NCBI GenBank assembly: GCA_937924775.1 | Contig: CALDUT010000001.1 | Coordinates: forward strand, 682,001-746,000 | Direction: 5' to 3' | DNA length: 64,000 nt | DNA from: an uncultured Gemmata sp. | GTDB lineage: Bacteria > Planctomycetota > Planctomycetia > Gemmatales > Gemmataceae | Shown here: positions 44,551 through 52,129 of the stretch, in pieces | Position numbering within the stretch: the first letter of the stretch is position 1 | How the letters are laid out: the number at the start of each line of letters is the position of its first letter | Translations under genes and position numbers: made by a program | Notes under the pieces: model-generated | Told to the model about the DNA's origin: nothing | Database searches by the model: none | Seen by the model: only the letters and a program-made list of their open reading frames with translations

Positions 44551-45105
44551 ATGACGACACGAACTGCAACCAAAACCAATTCGAAAGCCGAAACCAGCGT
44601 AGCCACGGTCAAACCCGGCGCGACAACTCCGTTTGCTACCCGCAACGACATCGACGCCAGCCACCGGGGGCAACTGGTGGCAATTCTCAATCAGATCCTT
44701 GCGGACCTCAGCGACCTCCATTCGCAAACCAAGTTTGCCCATTGGAATGTGAAAGGGCCGAATTTCATTGCCCTCCACAAGCTCTTCGACGAACTGGCCG
44801 GCGAATTGGCCGAGCATGTCGATGATGTGGCCGAGCGGGTCACAGCCCTCGGCGGAGTGGCTCACGGCACGGTACGGCAAGCCGCAAGCGTCAGCCGCCT
44901 GCCCGAATTTCCAGCCCACACCTTCCACGGCTTGGACGTGGTCGCGGCTTTGGCCGACCGCTTCGCTGCAGTGGGAAAGACCGTGCGGGCCGCCATCGAT
45001 GCAACCGACAAACTGGGTGATGCGGGCAGCGCCGATCTTTTCACCGGTATTTCCCGAGATCTGGATAAAGCCCTCTACTTCCTCGAAGCCCACTTACAAG
45101 GATGA
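44551..45105 (+). CDS. dps: DNA starvation/stationary-phase protection protein Dps
   Basis: Dps is a ferritin-like dodecamer that binds DNA and stores iron, protecting against peroxide. The 184-aa product has the family block QTKFAHWNVKGPNFIALHKLFDELAGELAEHVDDVAERVTALGG with the ferroxidase His, Asp and Glu residues at the usual spacing. The N-terminal about 30 residues are basic and Thr/Ser/Lys-rich, the type of tail used for DNA contact. ATG 44551 follows a strong ribosome site GGGGAGGA. The 3' end overlaps the opposing gene by 12 bases. Confidence 0.96.
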   Translation: MTTRTATKTNSKAETSVATVKPGATTPFATRNDIDASHRGQLVAILNQILADLSDLHSQTKFAHWNVKGPNFIALHKLFDELAGELAEHVDDVAERVTALGGVAHGTVRQAASVSRLPEFPAHTFHGLDVVAALADRFAAVGKTVRAAIDATDKLGDAGSADLFTGISRDLDKALYFLEAHLQG

Positions 45106-45453
45106 ATGCTCGACCCACAGCGCGATAGCCACCACGACGATGAAAAGCACCACCAGCCCCAGGCAGCCGCGGTTGACCACCCGCGGCGGGGCCAGTTGGG
45201 CCCGCAACGCCGCGACGGCTTCGTCGCAGGCGCGGAGGAATCCGTCGCGGTCGTCGAGCTGGGGATAATTCCCGTCGTGGACCAGCTTATTGCGGACAGT
45301 GGCGATAAACCGGAGCTTCTTCACCAACTCCGGGGATAGTCGATCTTGTACGCTGCTCGTCTTCTCATGCAGGCCTTTGCCCGTCGCTCCCAGTTGTTCC
45401 AAGAGCGATTCCAGAGCCTTCACCCGCGTGATCGCCAGGGCAATATCACTCAT
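45094..45453 (-). CDS. HEPN-like protein with a C-terminal membrane anchor
   Basis: The 119-aa product starts at ATG 45453. It is mainly helical (DIALAITRVKALESLLEQLGA, LSPELVKKLRFIATVRNKLVHDGNYPQLDDRDGFLRACDEAVAAL) and ends in a membrane helix (CLGLVVLFIVVVAIALWV). RNKLVH (residues 54-59) fits the Rx4H pattern of HEPN and DUF4145-type proteins, which include ribonucleases in toxin and stress systems. The motif alone does not prove nuclease activity. It is convergent with dps and overlaps its end by 12 bases. Confidence 0.6.
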   Translation of the reverse strand: MSDIALAITRVKALESLLEQLGATGKGLHEKTSSVQDRLSPELVKKLRFIATVRNKLVHDGNYPQLDDRDGFLRACDEAVAALRAQLAPPRVVNRGCLGLVVLFIVVVAIALWVEHSSL

Positions 45454-45562
45454 CAAAAACTCAGAATCCAAGAATTCCCCACAGGACGGGGAGAAAGCAC
45501 ACTTCGACCAAGATCCCCTGAGCCGTGGCGGCCAAGGGGGGTACTGTTCGACGACAATCGCC

Positions 45563-45853
45563 TCAGGCCGTGGTGGCTAGGTGGGGGTTGAAGAAAACCA
45601 TCTTCCACGGCCGGAGCGTCCAGCGGAGAAAAACCCCGGCTTGAAAGAACGGGTCGGCGCGAATCAGAGCTTCGACCGCTTCGGGAGAATCGGCTTCGTA
45701 AATGATCAGGGCGCCAAAGCCATCGTCGGTGGGGCCTGACGCGAACAATTGGTTCTTCTCGATCAAACTGGCCAGATAGGCACGGTGGGCCGGCCGGTGC
45801 GTGTTCACCAACTGCTGATCCTGGCTGTATTCGATGATGGCCGCGTACTTCAT
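45563..45853 (-). CDS. YciI-family protein
   Basis: The 96-aa product is a small ferredoxin-like alpha+beta protein of the YciI/YCII type: IIEYSQDQQLVNTHRPAHRAYLASLIEKNQLFASGPTDDGFGALIIYEADSPEAVEALIRADPFFQAGVFLRWTLRPW. His18 and Asp43 sit where the conserved His-Asp pair of this family is found. The biochemical role is unknown. Its start overlaps the stop of the DUF6580-like gene by four bases (45850-45853), so the two are coupled. Confidence 0.88.
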   Translation of the reverse strand: MKYAAIIEYSQDQQLVNTHRPAHRAYLASLIEKNQLFASGPTDDGFGALIIYEADSPEAVEALIRADPFFQAGVFLRWTLRPWKMVFFNPHLATTA

Positions 45854-46449
45854 AACCGCCCCTCTTCTGGCACCAGTGCCCGTTCGCGGCGATGATATAC
45901 CGCACTCAGGGCCGCATGCGTTCCAAAGAACACCGCACTGAAACCCACATCACCCAACAGCGTACCGCGATAAAACGGAATCGCCGCGATGTAACAGTTC
46001 CATAATCCCTCCCCGGAGTAGCCGTAGGGCAAGGCTTGGTGGAGCCAACTGACAAAATTACTCACCAAGAAGAAAATTATGCTCGTACCAAAACCGATTG
46101 CCACGGCTCGGCTCACCGAGGGCGAAGGCCGCAACAGCCACCAACCCAGGACGACATAGGAACCCATGTACAGATACGTCAGCGGGTATGGTTCCCACCA
46201 CGGCGTGGTGAGGGACAAGCACAGGTCTTTGAGAGCGATCGCGACGGTGATAATCACCAGCCCTCTCCATACACCCAGCCGGGCCCCGCTGAACAGCGCC
46301 AAGGCCCCAATCACCGACGCATTCCACAGCCGGTATTCCGGGGCGAGTTGCGTGAACGTGACCGTCATGGCCACAACCAGACCCCAACCGGCCACCACCA
46401 ACCCCCACGTTATCAGCTGGCCTGACGGCCCCCCACACGGCGATAGCAT
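45850..46449 (-). CDS. DUF6580-like membrane protein
   Basis: The 199-aa product has about five to six membrane segments (ITWGLVVAGWGLVVAMTVTF, ASVIGALALFSGARLGVWRGLVIITVAIALKDL, YLYMGSYVVLGWWLL, VAIGFGTSIIFFLVSNFVSWL). FYRGTLLGDVGFSAVFFGTHAALSAV near the end resembles DUF6580 / ECF-type substrate-binding proteins. A vitamin or metal uptake role is possible for that fold but not shown. ATG 46449 is the best start. It is coupled to the YciI gene. Confidence 0.7.
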   Translation of the reverse strand: MLSPCGGPSGQLITWGLVVAGWGLVVAMTVTFTQLAPEYRLWNASVIGALALFSGARLGVWRGLVIITVAIALKDLCLSLTTPWWEPYPLTYLYMGSYVVLGWWLLRPSPSVSRAVAIGFGTSIIFFLVSNFVSWLHQALPYGYSGEGLWNCYIAAIPFYRGTLLGDVGFSAVFFGTHAALSAVYHRRERALVPEEGRL

Positions 46450-46580
46450 GCCCTCATTCTCCGACCCACAACATCGAGGAGATGTTAGAGATACGAACAA
46501 CTGCCTGCAAGTCGGCTCTCTTGTGGGCTTCTGGCCGTACGCGAAGTACGCCCAGTCGATCGATTTCCCGTCGTGCTCAG

Positions 46581-46738
46581 AGGTCGCCGTTTGCCAAGTC
46601 AGAAAAGCGTGCCCATTGGCCGGAAAAAACCGTGAAAAAGCGATGAGTATTCATATGTTCAATAATGGCCAGGACTTCTGTTCGACATTCTAACAATCGC
46701 CGACGTTCTCCGGGAAACATTGTTCGCCACAAGTCGAC
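46581..46738 (+). repeat. Decayed copy C of the 160-bp element
   Basis: This stretch aligns end to end with copies A, B and D with many changes. Both terminal repeats are eroded (the right end reads AAGTCGAC instead of AAGTAGAC). The inner blocks GCGATGAGTATTCATATGTTC, GACATTCTAAC and CGCCGACGTTC are still clear. The GTTCC/GGAAC hairpin is damaged, but the middle hairpin is still pairable (GGAC-TTCT-GTTC). It lies between two - strand genes. Confidence 0.7.
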
Positions 46739-46788
46739 GCCCCAGCAGTGGTTGTGGCCATGGCTGACCACTGTCGCGATCCGGCCTG

Positions 46789-47982
46789 CTAACGCAACTG
46801 CTGCAGGGCCATTTCGGCGATGTGGCGGCCGATAGCCAACGACGCGGTCGCCGCTGGGGAGGGGGCGTTGAGAACGTGGATCATCCGGTCGGTCTGTTTG
46901 ATGAAGAAATCGTCGACCAACTGGCCATCAGGAGCGATCGCTTGAGCCCGCACACCGGCCCCAGCCGGGACCAAATCGTGGAACGACACTTCTGGAATCA
47001 ACTGCCGTAGCGACTGCCAGAAGGCGCGGCGGCTCAGCGACCGGTACATTTCCGCCAGCCCCGCCCGCCAGAACTTTCCGCTCATTTTCCAAAAGCCGGG
47101 GTAAGTCAGATAGTCGCAGATATCACGCCAACAAACATCGCGAAAGCGATACCCTTCGCGGCAGAAGGCGAGGACGGCGTTGGGGCCACATTCCACGCCG
47201 CCGTCGATCATCCGGGTGAAGTGGACACCCAGAAACGGTAGCCGCGGATCGGGTACCGGGTAGATCAAATGCCGGCACAGATGTGCGGCCTGCGGTTTGA
47301 GCTGAAAGTATTCGCCGCGAAAGGGCACGATCCGCACGCCGGGTTCGACCCCGCATTGCCGAGCGACACGATCCGACTGCAACCCCGCGCAGTTCACCAA
47401 CAACCTGGCTTGGATCGGGCCACTCGTCGTTTCCGCTTCGATCCCATTGGCTATCCGCCGGCCGGTCAGGAATCGGCTTTGCAGGCGCACGCGGCTGCCG
47501 CTGGCTTGGATCCGCTGGGCGTACACTTCGGCCACGGTTTTGTAGTTGACGATGCCCGTTTCGGTCACGCGCAGGGCCGCGACACCGGCGACATGCGGTT
47601 CAATGTCTCGCATCTGTTGGGGTGTGAGCCAGCGCAGATCGCGCAGGCCGTTGGCCGTGCCACGGCGTTCGAGTTCGGCCAATGCGGGCAGCTCGCGGGG
47701 ATGTGTGGCGACCACGAGCTTCCCACAGCGTTCGTGCGGAATGCCGTTATCTTCACAGAAGCGGTAAAGCCACTGCCGACCTTCAACACACGTCCGGGCC
47801 TTGGCCGAGCCGGGCTTGTAGTAGAGGCCGGAGTGAATCACCCCGCTGTTGTGCCCGGTTTGATGCTGGGCGAGATACTTTTCCGCTTCGATCACCGTGA
47901 CCGCGATACGTTCAGCGAGGGCCAAGCCGGTGGCCAGCCCGACAATCCCCCCGCCGACGATGAGAACATCCGTTGTGTGCAT
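46789..47982 (-). CDS. lhgO: L-2-hydroxyglutarate oxidase
   Basis: The enzyme is FAD-dependent and oxidises L-2-hydroxyglutarate to 2-oxoglutarate. The 397-aa product starts with the FAD-binding Rossmann motif TDVLIVGGGIVGLATGLALAE. It then has the family block AQHQTGHNSGVIHSGLYYKPGSAKARTCVEGRQWLYRFCEDNGIPHERCGKLVVA, LLVNCAGLQSDRVA, VPFRGEYFQLKP and FLGVHFTRMIDGGVECGPNAVLAF, and ends with FIKQTDRMIHVLNAPSPAATASLAIG. All match LhgO. ATG 47982 is chosen, giving the flavin motif at the N-terminus. Confidence 0.93.
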   Translation of the reverse strand: MHTTDVLIVGGGIVGLATGLALAERIAVTVIEAEKYLAQHQTGHNSGVIHSGLYYKPGSAKARTCVEGRQWLYRFCEDNGIPHERCGKLVVATHPRELPALAELERRGTANGLRDLRWLTPQQMRDIEPHVAGVAALRVTETGIVNYKTVAEVYAQRIQASGSRVRLQSRFLTGRRIANGIEAETTSGPIQARLLVNCAGLQSDRVARQCGVEPGVRIVPFRGEYFQLKPQAAHLCRHLIYPVPDPRLPFLGVHFTRMIDGGVECGPNAVLAFCREGYRFRDVCWRDICDYLTYPGFWKMSGKFWRAGLAEMYRSLSRRAFWQSLRQLIPEVSFHDLVPAGAGVRAQAIAPDGQLVDDFFIKQTDRMIHVLNAPSPAATASLAIGRHIAEMALQQLR

Positions 47983-48029
47983 GCAATTCCAAACCGCTTC
48001 GCCGCGATCCCCGTGTTCCATCGATTCTG

Positions 48030-49736
48030 TCACCGCGGACCGCCGATAACTTCAACCATTTTTTCGGTCTGCATCGGGCGATCACTGAGGCAATCGGCGG
48101 CCATTTGTACGCGGAACCACGCCTGATCGGGTTTTTTGCCCTCGAAAGTGATGGTGTAGGTTGTTTCGCCGTAAGCGGGAATCGTTTCGGCGGCAAAGAG
48201 GATGAGGTTATTCTCGACGCGAACATTGGGCGTAGTCTGAACCACGCTGACGGCCTCCGGAATTTCGATACGCACGCGAACATCGCGAGCGGCTTCCCCC
48301 CCGGTGTTCTTCACTTTCACGGTGAAAACACCCTGTTTACCTACCGGAATTGTCAGGGGTTGGAATTTCGTTTCCCAGACCAGAGCCGCCGTCCCGGCGA
48401 AGACGGTGGCAAGTTCCTGGCTGGCCCGTTGGCCCCGGGCGTCGCTGGCACTAGCGACGACCACCCGCCGCCCGGTGGTGTTGGCTTTGATCGCAAAACG
48501 GTACGATTGGGCTTCGCCCGGTTCCAGGCGAGGTAATTGCCACACGATCGAATCGCGGTACAGTTGCCCGCCGTGGGTTTTCATCGTCGGTGTACAGTCG
48601 CTGGGAATGGTACCGGTGATCTTCAGATGGGTACACGGCAGTGTGCCGGTATTGCGCACAACGATCTCGTAGCGGGCACTCTCGCCGGCATTGACCACGC
48701 CGGTCGGTCCGGTCAGTTTCACGTCCAGACCGGGCACCAGCACTTGGGTTCGCGCCTCGGCGGGTTTGTCGGGCACCACACGCGAACCGGTGACGCTCGT
48801 GAGTGTGTAGACATCCTTCGATTCCCGCGGTGTGACGCGGTATTCGATCACCTTGCGCTCCCGTGGTTGCAGTTTGGCAATCTCCCACATCCACTGCTGC
48901 CCTTCGGGCGTGGTCAACTTTTTCCCACCGGTGGTGATCGCCTCCACTTCCGCCGATGGCGGTAGATTTTCCAGCACGCGGACATTCTCGGCTGGCACAC
49001 GGCCCGTGTTCTCGACCAGCACTCGCACCGTGAACGGTTCATCGCGAACGGTTTGGGGAGGGGCCGATTTGGTGATCTTGATGGTGGGCTTGGCGATTTT
49101 CGTTGTCACCGCTTGGCCGTGTTCAAAGCGGACGTAGGCGATGTTCTTCAACTCCGTGGCATTGGGTTTGTGTCGCAGTACCAGTTCGATGGTTTGGCTC
49201 TGCCCGGCTTTGAGAGTGCCGAACGACCAAACCAACTGCCGCTTTTTATCGGCCGGGTCGGGCTTGTCAGGTTCCGGTTCGGCTTTCACCACCTGTTCGA
49301 CGTCTGCTGAGAGGGGATTGCGTACGGTGACCGAGTGAGCATCGGCGGAAGAAACATTGGCCACAGTGATGAGGTATTTGATGTCGTCGCCAGGGGCGGC
49401 ATCGGCCGGTACACGCACGCGGATAGTGACGATCGGATAGGGTGGATCGGGGACATCGGCTCCGCGCGTCGGCCCGGCCACTGTGCGGGCCGGAAATCCT
49501 CCCCCCGGCTGCCGGAATTGCGCCGGTTCGACGTTCGGATCGTCGATGGGTGGAACGTCGAGCCGGGGCAGGGTTTCGGCGGGGCTGGAGGGCGGCGTGG
49601 GGAGGTGGAACTTCAGCTCAGCCGGCGGGGGGGTCGTCGGGTACTGTGCGGGTGCGGCCAACGCCACCCATGCCCACACCGCCGCCACTGCCGCGCCGCC
49701 GGTGACGACCGACCGTGCTTGTTTGCCAACGCTCAT
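48030..49736 (-). CDS. Exported DUF11-repeat protein
   Basis: The 568-aa product starts at ATG 49736 after an exact GGAGGA site, with a signal peptide (VVTGGAAVAAVWAWVALAAPA). After a Pro-rich stretch, at least three DUF11-type Ig-like domains follow, each with the NTG core pattern (EPFTVRVLVENTGRVPAENVRVLENLPPSAEV, GESARYEIVVRNTGTLPCTHLKITGTIPSD, GKQGVFTVKVKNTGGEAARDVRVRIEIPEAV). These domains are common in large planctomycete surface proteins and likely serve adhesion or scaffolding. It lies 47 bases before lhgO on the same strand. Confidence 0.88.
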   Translation of the reverse strand: MSVGKQARSVVTGGAAVAAVWAWVALAAPAQYPTTPPPAELKFHLPTPPSSPAETLPRLDVPPIDDPNVEPAQFRQPGGGFPARTVAGPTRGADVPDPPYPIVTIRVRVPADAAPGDDIKYLITVANVSSADAHSVTVRNPLSADVEQVVKAEPEPDKPDPADKKRQLVWSFGTLKAGQSQTIELVLRHKPNATELKNIAYVRFEHGQAVTTKIAKPTIKITKSAPPQTVRDEPFTVRVLVENTGRVPAENVRVLENLPPSAEVEAITTGGKKLTTPEGQQWMWEIAKLQPRERKVIEYRVTPRESKDVYTLTSVTGSRVVPDKPAEARTQVLVPGLDVKLTGPTGVVNAGESARYEIVVRNTGTLPCTHLKITGTIPSDCTPTMKTHGGQLYRDSIVWQLPRLEPGEAQSYRFAIKANTTGRRVVVASASDARGQRASQELATVFAGTAALVWETKFQPLTIPVGKQGVFTVKVKNTGGEAARDVRVRIEIPEAVSVVQTTPNVRVENNLILFAAETIPAYGETTYTITFEGKKPDQAWFRVQMAADCLSDRPMQTEKMVEVIGGPR

Positions 49737-50036
49737 CGCGTATCCTCCGCGATTCACCCACTCTCCGCGGGGATATAGCGTCGGGAGGAAATTTGCGAAA
49801 GATCAACTGATGCGGAAAACTGGAAACTTCACATCCGTTGCCAGCGACCGACTTCTCCCACCGCGTTGCCTGCGTACCCAGATGCATACACTGTCGCCGC
49901 GGGGCCACTGCCGAGGCGGTGATTGTCGCCAGAGTGTCCTAGTTTCAGCACTTTCGCGCTGCCAGCCCACCTTGAGAAGTCAGCCGGAGCTTCTGGCGGA
50001 AAGTGTTTTCGTGCATCCGCGGCGCGAGGCGGGGTG

Positions 50037-50516
50037 TTACCCATGCTCGGGGAGCCGCTGCAATTCGGGGAAAGCCGCGATGGCTTGTTCGGGCGTATGG
50101 TTGAAGATCACGCGGCCTGCGGTGTGCCAGGCCCCTTTGTGGAAGGTGAACACCGCCGTACACAGCCGCGGTTCTCGGGCCGCGGGCACATCGACCATGC
50201 CGCCCTCTTCGGTGGGTTCGAATTCGATCTGCACCGGCACCAGGGCCATAATGCTTCCGGTCGCGGTATCGCGGACCAACACGGCATCGCCGGTGATGCG
50301 GCAGGCCACCCACTTCAAACCCCGGGGTAACCCGGTGCCGGCCGCGGCGTGGAGCAACTGCTCTTCAAACCGCTCGTGCTGCAGGCGAAACAGTTCGCGG
50401 CAGCGCTCGACGTGGACTGCCCGACCCAACAGCCACAATCCGCGAACCAATAATACGAGCAAACCGATCACTACCAAGGCCCCGGCGATCCACCACACCA
50501 TACCGATCTGTTCCAT
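50037..50516 (-). CDS. Single-pass membrane protein, unknown
   Basis: The 159-aa product has one N-terminal membrane helix (MVWWIAGALVVIGLLVLLVRGLWLLG). A helical segment (RCRELFRLQHERFEEQLLHAA) and a beta-rich soluble part (VACRITGDAVLVRDTATGSIMALVPVQIEFEP, LCTAVFTFHKGAWHTAGRVIFNHTPEQAIAAFPEL) follow. No family is recognised. It begins three bases after the stop of the upstream membrane gene on the same strand, so the two are likely co-translated. Confidence 0.7.
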   Translation of the reverse strand: MEQIGMVWWIAGALVVIGLLVLLVRGLWLLGRAVHVERCRELFRLQHERFEEQLLHAAAGTGLPRGLKWVACRITGDAVLVRDTATGSIMALVPVQIEFEPTEEGGMVDVPAAREPRLCTAVFTFHKGAWHTAGRVIFNHTPEQAIAAFPELQRLPEHG

Positions 50517-50519
50517 CGT

Positions 50520-51863
50520 TCACTTCCCCGCGAAGATGCCGATACGAGCTGCCCGCAGCAGGGGAATGGCTCGGTGGGCCCAGTCTTCGTATCCGGTTTG
50601 ATGGCTACGGGCAAAGTTCCGCCGGGTGATCTCCTCGGCACTTCGCCCCACAGCGGCGTCGGCGGCGATCGCGGAATAGGTGGCGTGGCAAGCGGCCCCG
50701 TTGCCAAGGCCAAAGCCGACATTGCCCGGAAATGCCAGCGCCGCCAGCACACACAACCCCACCGGCACCCACTTCCGCCCCTGCCGGACCCACACCAAAT
50801 ACGCCATCCCCACCAGCGGCCACATCAACAGCGAATACCGCGACCACAAACCCATGCCCGCACCCCAGCCGCCGCGGCCAATGCCAATCGCCAGGGCCAC
50901 CCCAACCACTCCCGCCGCCAGGGCCACCAAGCCCCCCACCGACAGGCGTTCATCGGGCTGCGGCCAGCGGTGCCGCCAGAGTAACCCCACAGTCGCCACG
51001 CCCAGCAGCACCAGCACCGGAGCGACCAGCCACCACACCGGCGAAAGCCCCATGCCCACGGCGACCGCCAGCGTTTCCCCGGCAACTCGTAGCACCGCTC
51101 GCGGATCGCTACTCAATTCCGGGTGATGCGCGGGTTTCTCATAATCGTACAGGTAGTTCGCCAGATAAATCACTGGTCCCAGGGTCAGCAGCAGTAGCAG
51201 CACGGCCCGCGCTCGTTGCCCGCGGTACCAAACGGCCGCGGCGACAATCACCAGCCACAGGGTCACCGGCGGAACCACGGCCAGGCCGAAACTCCCCGTC
51301 AGGGCCAGGAGCATCAAGAGCCCGGCCGCCAACGCGCCGGAGCGAAAGGCCGTGACCGGCCGAATCCGTAGGGCCAGAAGCACCAGCCCCATGACCAACA
51401 CCGTAAAGAAGACAAAGCAAATCTGATAGCCCATCACGAAATTTTCCCAATGGCCGATATGCAAGAGGGAGATGGGAAAGAAGGCATCGGTCCAATCGGG
51501 CCGGCCGCGCAAGGAAGCCGCGAAATGCATCAGATGCCACGCCAGAGCCGCCAGCAGGGCGACTTGCAGGAACATCCCGGTGCGAAAATCGTGCGTGAGT
51601 TGAAATAACGCCCAGTACACCAGCCGCGGCAACACCATCCGGTGTTCGTTGTGCCGTTGCCACAGCCAGGGCCCCACCGGTTCTTCACCCACCAGGACTG
51701 GAACAAATTCCCATTCATCGGCGTAGGGGGCGTTGGTGCCAAGGCAGGCCACGAAGGCGACCGCCCCGAGGGTCCAGACCAGCCACACCGCCGCCAGTCC
51801 GCGGCGCAGGGGCAGCCACGGCGTGCTTGTCGTTGGAGCGGGCGATATGTAAGTATGATTCAT
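50520..51863 (-). CDS. Multi-pass membrane protein, unknown
   Basis: The 447-aa product has about nine to eleven hydrophobic segments. The first periplasmic loop holds TNAPYADEWEFVPVLVGEEPVGPWLWQRHNEHRMVLPRL, with conserved-looking acidic and His residues. The layout resembles GT-C type glycosyltransferases, where a DE or DD pair in the first loop is catalytic, but this is inference. The start at 51863 leaves only 41 bases to the divergent DUF6800-like gene, so their promoters must overlap. Confidence 0.7.
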   Translation of the reverse strand: MNHTYISPAPTTSTPWLPLRRGLAAVWLVWTLGAVAFVACLGTNAPYADEWEFVPVLVGEEPVGPWLWQRHNEHRMVLPRLVYWALFQLTHDFRTGMFLQVALLAALAWHLMHFAASLRGRPDWTDAFFPISLLHIGHWENFVMGYQICFVFFTVLVMGLVLLALRIRPVTAFRSGALAAGLLMLLALTGSFGLAVVPPVTLWLVIVAAAVWYRGQRARAVLLLLLTLGPVIYLANYLYDYEKPAHHPELSSDPRAVLRVAGETLAVAVGMGLSPVWWLVAPVLVLLGVATVGLLWRHRWPQPDERLSVGGLVALAAGVVGVALAIGIGRGGWGAGMGLWSRYSLLMWPLVGMAYLVWVRQGRKWVPVGLCVLAALAFPGNVGFGLGNGAACHATYSAIAADAAVGRSAEEITRRNFARSHQTGYEDWAHRAIPLLRAARIGIFAGK

Positions 51864-51904
51864 CGCGACGAATTTGTTTTCGCGGGGTTATTGGAGTGCA
51901 GTAT

Positions 51905-52066
51905 ATGGTCGAGCGGCGTATTGAACTCGATCGACGCTACCGTCGTAAAAAGAAAATGCAGAAGATCAAACAGAAGCTGGAGACCGCTACCGGCGAACAG
52001 CGGGAGAAGCTACTGTACAAGATGCGGCGGCTCAGCCCGTTCTGGACGGAACCCACGAAGAAGTAA
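51905..52066 (+). CDS. Small basic DUF6800-like protein
   Basis: The 53-aa product from ATG 51905 is a highly basic helical protein: MVERRIELDRRYRRKKKM, then QKIKQKLETATGEQREKLLYKMRRLSPFW. This pattern resembles the small planctomycete DUF6800 family, recognised from memory only. It may bind RNA or the ribosome because of its charge, but nothing shows this. It precedes the ABC permease gene by 63 bases on the same strand. Confidence 0.65.
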   Translation: MVERRIELDRRYRRKKKMQKIKQKLETATGEQREKLLYKMRRLSPFWTEPTKK

Positions 52067-52129
52067 GCGACCGTGCTAGCTGCCGTATCCCGCGGAATTT
52101 CCTGATTGCAAGAAACCCCACAAAGCACC

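Noticed and set aside
49737-50036. Gene in the 300-base gap upstream of the DUF11 protein
   Set aside because: The frames crossing it show no family pattern; only the ribosome site of the DUF11 gene at its edge is supported.
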